Source: an uncultured Acidobacteriota bacterium
GTDB taxonomy: Bacteria > Acidobacteriota > Terriglobia > Terriglobales > Acidobacteriaceae
DNA: 38,749 nucleotides
Assembly: GCA_903832295.1 (NCBI GenBank)
Contig: CAILAZ010000116.1
Span: 1 to 38,749 of the forward strand
Direction: 5' to 3'
The position numbers were made by a program, and so were the translations under genes. Numbering within the stretch: the stretch's first letter is position 1; each line of letters starts with the position of its first letter. Positions 32,463-38,749 of the stretch are shown here, one piece after another. A model generated the notes under the pieces. That model did not search any database and had not been told where the DNA came from. It was given only the letters and a program-made list of their open reading frames with translations.

Positions 32463-32900
32463 CTACTGTGCCTGCAGGGTGACCGAAAAGGTTTTCTGCG
32501 CCTGCTGATTCTTCTCCCACGGACGCGCATATTCGAGTTTGATGATGGTGCTGCCGGAGGCCTGAATCCGGAAGTGAAAGAGCTGGAGTTCGGCAGCGCC
32601 GGGTGCCTGTCCGGGTTTTGATTGCAGTTCAGGCTCGCCCAGCGGAACTGCAACCTTGGCGTCGTTGGAGCGTAGCTGCCAAGAGTAGCCCGTCCCCATC
32701 TGGGCGGAGAGCTGGATCACCACTTCGTCTCCGACGCGAACAGGAATGGATTGCCCGTTTCGCTCTTCTTCGATGACCATGGGGCCTCCCGCACTTTGCT
32801 GCTTTTGTCCGGCTGGCGCAAGCTGTGCGCAAGCCGCGACGGCCAGGGCCAGAGCAAGGGCAAGTGCAAATGGCTGCTGCTTTCGAGAATCAAGAGACAC
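32463..32900 (-). CDS. Chagasin-like (I42) cysteine protease inhibitor lipoprotein
   Basis: A 145-residue protein when started at GTG 32900, chosen for AAGGAG 8 nt upstream. A signal peptide (FALALALALAVAAC) ends in the lipobox VAAC with Cys24 as the lipidated residue. The Ig-like I42 domain spans about residues 50-145. The binding loops are seen as MGTGYSWQL (the NPTTGY-type loop) and YARPWEK (the RPW loop). I42 proteins inhibit papain-family C1 proteases. The gene immediately upstream on the same strand encodes such a protease, so a matched pair, with the inhibitor anchored in the envelope to protect the producer, is a fair inference. Confidence 0.85.
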   Translation of the reverse strand: MSLDSRKQQPFALALALALAVAACAQLAPAGQKQQSAGGPMVIEEERNGQSIPVRVGDEVVIQLSAQMGTGYSWQLRSNDAKVAVPLGEPELQSKPGQAPGAAELQLFHFRIQASGSTIIKLEYARPWEKNQQAQKTFSVTLQAQ

Positions 32901-32950
32901 GGCAACATCTCCTTCCGCGTGACTGAACCAACTGGCGATATGAACACGAA

Positions 32951-32980
32951 CCTGGAGGCTGGGTTGCGCCAGCCTCCAGG
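32951..32980. repeat. Perfect 12-bp hairpin between protease and inhibitor genes
   Basis: CCTGGAGGCTGG (32951-32962), loop GTTGCG, CCAGCCTCCAGG (32969-32980). There is no T-run on the minus strand, so it is not a standard terminator. It may stabilise the protease mRNA end or set the ratio of the two products. Confidence 0.7.
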
Positions 32981-33006
32981 CAACGGTTCTCACACAGGGT
33001 AGTGGA

Positions 33007-34149
33007 TCAGTTCACGTGAGGCAGCGGCTCTGGGTGAATCTTGTATCGCTCCAGTATCTTGGACCAATCCGGAAGCAGGACATATCTGACGTGGACAGCG
33101 TCAACCCACGCGGTGTGGGAGCCGATGTTGTTGGTGTTATACGAGATCCACATGTAGCCTTTTTCGGCGCCGTAGCCGCCGTTCTCACCCCAGGCAGGAC
33201 CCCATGAATTCTTGATGAGCCAGGCACCGCGATTTCCGCCGATGCCCACCTTATTGTCATCCCAACCCATGATGGTGATGGCGTGGTTCAGGGTAGAGAA
33301 AGAGGTGGTGTGCTCGTCAAAGACTCCGCCGGTGTATGCCTGGAACGCGCCATCGGCCTCGACCGCAGTGGCCAGCGGACCGTGGGCGCAGAGTGCGTCC
33401 TTGATCTGCGCAGGCGTGGGAGTGCTGGCGGAGCCACCGACAAATCCCCAGGCTGCGGCACGATATGGGTGAGCCACCGTAGGACAGGACTCGGTGGCGC
33501 AGGTGGTGGGAACAACGGATTCAGCAGCGGTGCCCTGCGAGATCATGTGATCGAAGATCGGCATGTACCAGCCGCCGGCGCAGGTTCCGGCACTGAAGCA
33601 GTCAAGGGCGTACTGGACAGAGGTTTCCAGCTTGCGCCCATTGCGGATTGCATAGCTGTCGTCAAACGCTTCGTTGGCGGCATGGTCGAAGCAGTCGCCG
33701 CAGCACTGCGCCCTGACCGGCGGGAAGTTGCCGTTGCTCCGTCTCCAGTCCCAGCTCTTGAGCTTGGCATTGCAGGCGAGGACGGGGAAGCGGAACTTGG
33801 CAGCTTCAGCGCTCTTGATATCGATTTCATGCAGTTGCTGCGCGCGCTCATTGACCTCCTGAATGACCGTGGCATTGAGAGTGACGGGAATCTTCAATCC
33901 AGCGAGTTGATCAAGAGGGATGGAAAGCGCAGGGGTATAGCCAACGGTGAAGCTGGCATTGCGCTGCTTGATTTCCGCGCGGAGAGTTGCGAGTTTGGTT
34001 TTGATTTCAGGAGGTGCGGTTGCCTCAGAGCGGACGGCGGGCTCGGAGAGGATCTGGTGACGGCTCATGCTGGAAGAGGGTTGCTGAGCCCAGAGTGCGC
34101 CGAACAGCGGCAGGATGAGAAGAAACGGTGCAGTGAATCTCCACTTCAT
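33007..34149 (-). CDS. Secreted papain-family (C1A) cysteine protease
   Basis: A 380-residue protein with signal peptide (FTAPFLLILPLFGALWAQ) and a propeptide of about 110 residues. The mature domain begins near residue 130. Gln148 (oxyanion hole), Cys153 (FPPVRAQCCGDCF), His289 (LNHAITIMGWDD) and Asn314 (WLIKNSWGPAWGENGGY) form the catalytic set. Compared with papain (QGSCGSCW), the spacing from Gln to Cys is one residue shorter, Ser is Asp and Trp is Phe. Extra Cys residues suggest several disulfides, as expected outside the cytoplasm. ATG 34149 has AAGGAG 7 nt upstream. The inhibitor gene lies 106 nt downstream. Confidence 0.92.
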   Translation of the reverse strand: MKWRFTAPFLLILPLFGALWAQQPSSSMSRHQILSEPAVRSEATAPPEIKTKLATLRAEIKQRNASFTVGYTPALSIPLDQLAGLKIPVTLNATVIQEVNERAQQLHEIDIKSAEAAKFRFPVLACNAKLKSWDWRRSNGNFPPVRAQCCGDCFDHAANEAFDDSYAIRNGRKLETSVQYALDCFSAGTCAGGWYMPIFDHMISQGTAAESVVPTTCATESCPTVAHPYRAAAWGFVGGSASTPTPAQIKDALCAHGPLATAVEADGAFQAYTGGVFDEHTTSFSTLNHAITIMGWDDNKVGIGGNRGAWLIKNSWGPAWGENGGYGAEKGYMWISYNTNNIGSHTAWVDAVHVRYVLLPDWSKILERYKIHPEPLPHVN

Positions 34150-34852
34150 GGGTATGCTCCTTCTTTAATTCTTCGGTATAGGGGTCTCCTGGATTGGGGT
34201 CTGAATCGGGCGAAATTATACTGCGGCAGGAGAGATTTACAAGGGCAAAGCGCGGAGAGCGTGCAGAAGGAGGGCGCAGTTGATGGAGGGCGCGGGCGGT
34301 TTGTCCCTGCGAAGAAGGTGGATTTGACAGGCTGCGAGATGGGGGTCTAGGATGCCTTCACACTGGAGAGGAGGTGGTCCGATGGATAAAAGTTCAGGCG
34401 ACTGTAGCAGACCAATCGTGACAAGTGAGGTGGCTGAGGCTTAGGGCGGAATCGCTCTAACCACTCGCCAGATTCCCAGTATTTACGGGGTTTGCCGCTG
34501 GGTTGCGTTCGATTTGTGTTGCGCGCAGATTGGGTTGCGCGAATGCAAAGGGAGCGTGCCCGCCTCAAGCCAATCCTACACAGCTAACCGACGCCCCGCA
34601 TGGCTACAGTGCGGGGCGTTTCTGTTTGGGAGCGTTTTTAAGGGCGCAAAGCGGGTGGGTGAACGATTGGCATTCTGGATAATCGTTGAAAACGCTGTAG
34701 TTACGAATCAGGCAATGGTTGAGACCAGTCCGGAAGGATTGACTTAAATATCCACTGAAAACGGAGTTTTGGTGGACTCGAAGGTAAATCTATCCATTTA
34801 CTGACATGACAACGTGCCGTGAGGGAATTCCGGAGGAATCCGAGGGGTGAAA
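34150..34852. other. Gene-poor region of about 700 bases
   Basis: I see no convincing gene. The region includes a strong plus-strand terminator at 34591-34626 with nothing recognisable upstream, a direct repeat TGGGTTGCG (near 34498 and 34534), and an inverted repeat GGAATC/GATTCC near 34444-34474. A 73-codon minus-strand frame (34347-34568) has no domain and an unusual composition. The stretch could hold an unannotated RNA or the remains of a deleted gene. Confidence 0.4.
34591..34628 (+). terminator. Strong terminator with no obvious upstream gene
   Basis: ACGCCCCGCA (34591-34600), 9-nt loop, TGCGGGGCGT (34610-34619), followed by TTCTGTTT. The stem is perfect. It implies that some plus-strand transcript ends here. 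Confidence 0.75.
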
Positions 34853-35290
34853 TCAGCGATTTGTGGAAGCGGAATGTAACGCTTTGGCAATTACCTCGAT
34901 GGTGACCGTTTTCATGCCGAGGGTGGCAAGTTCGTCCATGGTTACCCAACGGATTTCACTGACGTCAGTGGCGGCCTCGGGGGTTCCGGAGCGGAGGTGG
35001 CAGAGGTAGTCGATGAGGACGTAATGGTACTGGGTTCGGCCTTCGGGGTCGGGGAAGATGGAGTCGATGACATCGAGGACGGGGCCGACTTCGACGACGA
35101 GTCCGGTCTCTTCGAACACTTCGCGGGCGATTCCGTCGCGCAATTTTTCTCCGAGTTCCAGGACACCCCCGGGAATGGACCACTCTCCCTGGAGCGGGGG
35201 ATTGGCGCGGCGGACGATGAGGACTTCGCGGCCGCGGAGGATGACGGCTCCGACTCCGACGATGGGGAGCGATGGATATCTGCGGGGCAT
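34853..35290 (-). CDS. NUDIX hydrolase
   Basis: A 145-residue NUDIX protein, cutting nucleoside diphosphates linked to some moiety X. The Nudix box (GX5EX7REUXEEXGU) is complete: GGVLELGEKLRDGIAREVFEETGL. The N-terminal strand VGVGAVILRGREVLIVRR and PPLQGEWSIPGG suggest the ADP-ribose or MutT-like branch, but the substrate cannot be fixed. The start ATG 35290 has no ribosome binding site; TACAAT ends 6 nt before it, so the message is probably leaderless. A longer frame to 35551 runs through the hairpin and is unlikely. Confidence 0.92.
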   Translation of the reverse strand: MPRRYPSLPIVGVGAVILRGREVLIVRRANPPLQGEWSIPGGVLELGEKLRDGIAREVFEETGLVVEVGPVLDVIDSIFPDPEGRTQYHYVLIDYLCHLRSGTPEAATDVSEIRWVTMDELATLGMKTVTIEVIAKALHSASTNR

Positions 35291-35296
35291 AAGGGT

Positions 35297-35302
35297 ATTG
35301 TA
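35297..35302 (-). promoter_or_regulatory. -10 box directly before the NUDIX start
   Basis: TACAAT on the minus strand at 35302-35297, six bases (ACCCTT), then ATG at 35290. The geometry is the same as at the methylthiotransferase gene (16301). The -35 is weak. Confidence 0.5.
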
Positions 35303-35331
35303 CGTTTCCGGAGGATGGAGAAAGAAATGGA

Positions 35332-35359
35332 TCAGGCGGAGGTGGCACCCTCCGCCTGA
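35332..35359. terminator. Hairpin between the NTF2-like gene and the NUDIX gene
   Basis: TCAGGCGGAGG (35332-35342) pairs perfectly with CCTCCGCCTGA (35349-35359). On the minus strand it is followed by ATCCATTTCTTTC. It lies upstream of the NUDIX promoter and about 230 nt after the NTF2-like stop, so it could end that transcript. The rest of this 295-base spacer shows nothing else. Confidence 0.55.
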
Positions 35360-35585
35360 AAAGAGGAACAATGGGGAGCTATCCCAAATCCTCTGGCAGA
35401 CCGGCGCCTCTGTTTTGCAACAGCGCGCACAACCTGCTGCGAGCAATTGTACGGGTATGGATGGTGGAAGATGTTGCGCAAGTTGCCGGGAGATCAAAAG
35501 ATTTGCGCCCGATGAGGGGCAGATGCAAATAAGGGCGATTGCGTTGGCCAAGGGCTAGGTTTTTTCGATTTGGAACGCCTTTTGA

Positions 35586-36113
35586 TTACGAAAAGAAGCC
35601 TCGCGGATTCATGTCCACGATCTTCCAGCCCTTGGGCTCGCGTTCGAGTTCAAAGCGGAGCTGTCCCTGGCGGTGTGAGATTCTGCCACCGCCGCGAGGT
35701 TCGTTTTCAACCTGGAATTCTGCGAGGATGACGCCGCGATTTTCTTCCTGCGAGGTTTGAATGATGCGGAGGGTGACGCGGAATCCCTCGTAACGGGTGA
35801 AGTAGGCCTCGATCTGATCCTGAAAGGTGAGGAAGCCATCCATCTTTTCAGGGTTAAAGGCGGAGAGGAGGAGACGCTGGGAGTGTGCTTCCAGACCGTC
35901 GCGAAGGGTGCCAAGCACTTCGGCGGCGGCACGCTCATCAAAGGCGTTGACGTCTTCCACGGGAGCCACGACCGGCTTCTTCTGCTTTTCCATCTTTTTT
36001 GCGGAGCTGCTGGATTGCGGAGCGTCAGCGGCGGGAGCCGACTGCTGGACGGCGAAGGAGAGAACAGAGGCGAGAAGCACAAAAGGAAGGAGCTTAAGAG
36101 CGCGTGTGGTCAC
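35586..36113 (-). CDS. Secreted NTF2-like hypothetical protein
   Basis: A 175-residue protein started at GTG 36113, with AGGAG about 7 nt upstream. A signal peptide (LKLLPFVLLASVLSFAVQQ) precedes a low-complexity Ser/Lys/Pro linker. From about residue 60 an alpha-helix then beta-sheet pattern follows (LGTLRDGLEAHSQRLLLSAF, FQDQIEAYFTRYEGFRVTLRI, LRFELEREPKGWKIVDM) that looks like the NTF2-like/DUF4440 fold. No catalytic residues can be named. It is divergent from ligD with about 120 nt between. The fold call is by pattern only. Confidence 0.65.
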   Translation of the reverse strand: MTTRALKLLPFVLLASVLSFAVQQSAPAADAPQSSSSAKKMEKQKKPVVAPVEDVNAFDERAAAEVLGTLRDGLEAHSQRLLLSAFNPEKMDGFLTFQDQIEAYFTRYEGFRVTLRIIQTSQEENRGVILAEFQVENEPRGGGRISHRQGQLRFELEREPKGWKIVDMNPRGFFS

Positions 36114-36233
36114 GTTGTTCTCCTGGGCCGACGGCCCGCGACAAAGTGTGCTCCAAAAGGATAAAGCACGCGAGCGTGAAGCGTGCTCAGAAAAATGCTG
36201 CGGCATCCTAAAGATGGGATTGCGGAGAGACCG

Positions 36234-37913
36234 ATGTCACTGACGGAATACGAGCGGAAGAGGAAGTTTGCCGAGACTCCGGAGCCGAAGGCGGTGCGGG
36301 ATGAGAGCGGCGGGTGGCGCTTTGTGGTGCAGAAACACAGGGCGACACGGCTGCACTACGACTTCAGGCTGGAGCTGGATGGGGTGTTGAAATCGTGGGC
36401 GGTGCCGAAGGGGCCTTCGCTGGACCCGGCGGAGAAGCGGCTGGCGATGGAGGTGGAGGACCACCCGGTGGAGTACATCGGGTTTGAGGGAAGGATTCCC
36501 GAAGGCAACTACGGGGCAGGAACGGTGATGGTTTGGGACGAGGGGACGTGGGAGCCGGTGGGAGCGGAGAAGATGAGCGCCGAGGAGCGTGAGGCGCACG
36601 CGCTGGCGATGCTGACGAAGGGCGATTTGAAGTTTGAGCTGAAGGGAAAGAAGCTGCGGGGGAGCTTTGTGCTGGCGAAGATGCGCTCCCGCAGGCCGGG
36701 GAGTAAGGGGACAGAGTGGCTGCTGATCAAGCACCGCGATGGGGAGGTGAAGGACGGGTACGACATCGAGGAGCACGACGGCTCTGTGCTGACGGGAAGG
36801 CTGATGAAGGAAATTGCGGAGGACAAGAAGTCTGCCGAGTGGGGTGAGAAGAAGGTGGAGGCCCCGAAGAGGCTCTCGCGTGAGAGACATGTGCCGATTG
36901 ATTGGGCGAAGTTGGCGGGCGGGGTGAAGGGGGCGAAGAAGAGCGCAATGCCGAAGGAGGTGACGCCGATGCTGGCGACCCCGGTGGACGCGCCCTCGCC
37001 GTCGCGGGATTGGCTGTACGAGATCAAGTGGGACGGGTACCGGGCGCTGGCATTTGTGGAGAACGGACGGGCGCGGCTGGTTTCGCGGAACCAGAATGAT
37101 TTGACGCATGCGTTTGCAGAGCTGGCGGCGGAGTTGCCGGGGCGGGTGCGGGCGCACAGGGCGCTGCTGGACGGCGAGATTGTGGCGCTGGATGAGCACG
37201 GGCGCTCCAGCTTCAGCCTGATGCAGCAGCGGACCGGGGTGGGGAGGAATGGGAGGACGGTGGGACGGGCGCACACGGAGGTTCCGATTGCGTTTTACGC
37301 GTTTGACCTGCTGCAGGTGGAGGAGTGGTCGCTGATGGAGGTGGGGCTGGCGGAGCGGAAGAGACTGCTGAGGGAGGCACTGGAGCCGGACGCGCGGGTG
37401 AGGTACTCCGATGAGTTCGACAACGGGCCGAAGCTGCTGGCGGCGGCGAGGGAGCAGGGGCTGGAAGGAATTGTGGCCAAGCAGCGCAGCTCAAAGTATG
37501 AGCAGAAGCGCTCGCGGGCGTGGAGCAAGGTGAAAATCACGCAGACCCAGGAGTGCGTGATTGGGGGATGGACGGAGCCGAAGGGAGGGCGGAAGTACTT
37601 TGGGTCGCTGGTGCTGGGAATGTACGACAAGGGGGGCAGGCTGATTTCCGTGGGGCAGGCGGGGACGGGATTTACGCAGGAGACGGAAGCGGGGATTTAC
37701 AAGCTGCTGAAGTCGCGTGAGACGGCGAAGAATCCGTTTGCGAACAAGGTGGAGTCGTCAAGGGGAATCCACTATGTGAGGCCGGAGCTGGTGGCGGAGA
37801 TCAAGTTTGCAGAGTGGACGCACGAGGGACAGAAGGGCGGGGTGAAGATGCGGGCTCCCGTGTTTCTGGGGCTGCGGCTAGACAAGACGGCGGAGGAGTG
37901 CAGGGCGGCGTGA
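36234..37913 (+). CDS. ligD: LigD-type ATP-dependent DNA ligase (PE-LIG, no POL domain)
   Basis: A 559-residue protein with two modules. The N-terminal 3'-phosphoesterase (about residues 25-160) shows QKHRATRLHYDFRLELDG and VEDHPVEY, with the His and Asp metal-binding residues (His35, His41, Asp43, His77). The ATP-dependent ligase (about residues 240-555) has the adenylation motif EIKWDGYRAL with Lys265, the DGEIV motif and EGIVAKQRSSKY. The C-terminal OB-fold ends QKGGVKMRAPVFLGLR. The primase/polymerase domain of full LigD is missing. LigD works with Ku in end joining; no ku gene is in the window. ATG 36234 has GGAGA 5 nt upstream; the frame opens at 36183. Confidence 0.93.
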   Translation: MSLTEYERKRKFAETPEPKAVRDESGGWRFVVQKHRATRLHYDFRLELDGVLKSWAVPKGPSLDPAEKRLAMEVEDHPVEYIGFEGRIPEGNYGAGTVMVWDEGTWEPVGAEKMSAEEREAHALAMLTKGDLKFELKGKKLRGSFVLAKMRSRRPGSKGTEWLLIKHRDGEVKDGYDIEEHDGSVLTGRLMKEIAEDKKSAEWGEKKVEAPKRLSRERHVPIDWAKLAGGVKGAKKSAMPKEVTPMLATPVDAPSPSRDWLYEIKWDGYRALAFVENGRARLVSRNQNDLTHAFAELAAELPGRVRAHRALLDGEIVALDEHGRSSFSLMQQRTGVGRNGRTVGRAHTEVPIAFYAFDLLQVEEWSLMEVGLAERKRLLREALEPDARVRYSDEFDNGPKLLAAAREQGLEGIVAKQRSSKYEQKRSRAWSKVKITQTQECVIGGWTEPKGGRKYFGSLVLGMYDKGGRLISVGQAGTGFTQETEAGIYKLLKSRETAKNPFANKVESSRGIHYVRPELVAEIKFAEWTHEGQKGGVKMRAPVFLGLRLDKTAEECRAA

Positions 37914-37943
37914 GAGAAGCGCCGGGACTCCGAAAATGCCGGG

Positions 37944-38747
37944 CTACTGCTGGCGCTCCTCGAGCTCGGTCCAGCGGGTGAGGAGTTGATCGAGAGCGGA
38001 GGTGGCGGCGGCGAGTTCAGCGGCGGCGGCGATGAGGGCGGCGGAGTCGGTCTGGATCTCCGGGTCATTGAGATGGGCCTGGGCGAGAGAAAGGCGGGCT
38101 TCGGCGGTGGCGATCTGCTGCTCGATGGCGGCGTACTCACGAGCTTCCTTGTAGGAGAGCTTCTTTTTTGAGGGCGTGCTGGAGGCTGCGGCAGCGGCGG
38201 GGCTGGAGCCGTTGGAGACGCGCTTCTGGGTGCGCTGCTGCTGATCGCGCCACTCCTCCCACTGCATGTAGTCGGCGAAGGTGGAGGCGTTGCCGTTGCC
38301 ATCGAGGCCCAAGACGATGCTGGAGACGCGGTCAAGAAGGTAGCGGTCGTGAGTGACGAGGACGAGAGCGCCGTTGAACTCGAGGAGGGTTTCTTCGAGG
38401 ACCTCAAGGGTGGGGATGTCGAGGTCGTTGGTGGGCTCGTCGAGAAGAAGAATGTCAGCGGGCTGGAGCATGAGGCGGGCGATGAGGACGCGGGCGCGCT
38501 CGCCTCCGCTGAGGCGGCTGACGGGCTGGTTGAGCTGCTCGCTGGTGAAGAGAAAACGGTCTGCCCAGGCGGCGACGTGAATGACGCGATCCTGGAAGAC
38601 GACCGCATCGGAGTCTGGGGCGAGGGCGCGGCGAAGGGTGAGCGAGGGGTCGAGCTCGCGCTGCTGCTCGAAATAGACGATCTTGAGATGGTCGGCGGTG
38701 CGGATGCGGCCGGAGTCGGGCTTGAGCTCTCCCTGAAGCAGGCGGAG
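37944..38747 (-). CDS. ABC-F family ATPase (Uup-like), C-terminal part
   Basis: The gene runs off the window; 267 residues of its C-terminal part are visible. The second nucleotide-binding domain shows the signature SRLSGGERARVLIARLML, Walker B ADILLLDEPTNDLD and the H-loop LVTHDRYLLDR. An alanine-rich linker (PAAAAASSTPSKKK) and a coiled-coil C-terminal domain (SYKEAREYAAIEQQI to the end) follow, as in Uup and related ABC-F proteins. These act on the ribosome or on DNA structures, not in transport. It converges on ligD, with about 30 nt between and no clear terminator. Confidence 0.9.
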   Translation of the reverse strand, partial: LRLLQGELKPDSGRIRTADHLKIVYFEQQRELDPSLTLRRALAPDSDAVVFQDRVIHVAAWADRFLFTSEQLNQPVSRLSGGERARVLIARLMLQPADILLLDEPTNDLDIPTLEVLEETLLEFNGALVLVTHDRYLLDRVSSIVLGLDGNGNASTFADYMQWEEWRDQQQRTQKRVSNGSSPAAAAASSTPSKKKLSYKEAREYAAIEQQIATAEARLSLAQAHLNDPEIQTDSAALIAAAAELAAATSALDQLLTRWTELEERQQ

Positions 38748-38749
38748 GA

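Noticed and set aside
34430-34490. tRNA-like wording (GGCGAGTGGTTAGAGCG on the minus strand)
   Set aside because: It resembles a D-arm, but no matching acceptor stem, anticodon arm or TTCGA loop follows.
34347-34568. 73-codon minus-strand frame in the gene-poor region
   Set aside because: No ribosome binding site, domain or signal peptide; too short and unconstrained to call a gene.
37772-38608. 278-codon minus-strand frame over ligD and the ABC-F gene
   Set aside because: It is a Ser/Pro-rich shadow frame; the ABC-F motifs lie in another frame.

Overview
The window reads as chromosome of an Acidobacteriota bacterium, most likely class Terriglobia. Signs are a GC-rich genome, an orphan Oar-like TonB-dependent receptor with an N-terminal carboxypeptidase-regulatory domain, small cysteine-rich zinc-ribbon proteins, and a deeply branching set of housekeeping genes. 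This placement comes from gene content and protein style; no database was searched. Almost everything is core metabolism or information processing. I found no tRNA or rRNA gene, insertion sequence, prophage or CRISPR array.

Layout. (1) 1-1295: tail of a DUF488 gene, then an XRE regulator with an N-terminal zinc ribbon and a small zinc-ribbon protein. (2) 1376-7063, plus strand: uppS-cdsA-dxr-rseP-ispG, joining isoprenoid (MEP) synthesis, lipid-carrier and phospholipid synthesis and envelope proteolysis. (3) 7131-9600: a tiny membrane protein and a secreted CAP-domain protein (minus), divergent from rmuC with overlapping start codons. (4) 9660-14334, minus strand: the classical infC-rpmI-rplT-pheS-pheT order. 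infC appears to start at AUC, and PheT lacks its tRNA-binding OB domain. (5) 14421-17296: glutathione peroxidase and a MiaB/RimO-family methylthiotransferase (minus), a stand-alone receiver protein (plus) and a two-ribbon zinc protein (minus). (6) 17736-22149, plus: gamma-carbonic anhydrase, a DJ-1/PfpI protein without its cysteine, hisS (the first three coupled by 4-nt overlaps), then aspS. (7) 22262-25645, minus: the TonB-dependent receptor, followed by a 530-bp intergenic region with an 11-bp tandem repeat. (8) 26178-30050, plus: glycogen phosphorylase and a phosphofructokinase of predicted pyrophosphate type. (9) 30102-32459: MarR regulator and orphan larB (minus), a self-contained 52-codon gene and ubiX (plus). 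(10) 32463-34149, minus: a secreted papain-family protease with a chagasin-like inhibitor lipoprotein directly downstream. (11) 34150-38749: a gene-poor stretch, a NUDIX hydrolase, a secreted NTF2-like protein, a LigD of PE-ligase type without polymerase domain, and the 3' part of an ABC-F ATPase.

No large unknown multigene system is visible. The points most worth a second look are the protease-inhibitor pair, the AUC start of infC, the OB-less PheT, a possible Phe-rich leader ORF before pheS, the cysteine-less DJ-1 protein tied to hisS, the small independent gene at 31562, and two genes whose -10 boxes sit exactly 6 nt before the start codon (predicted leaderless mRNAs).
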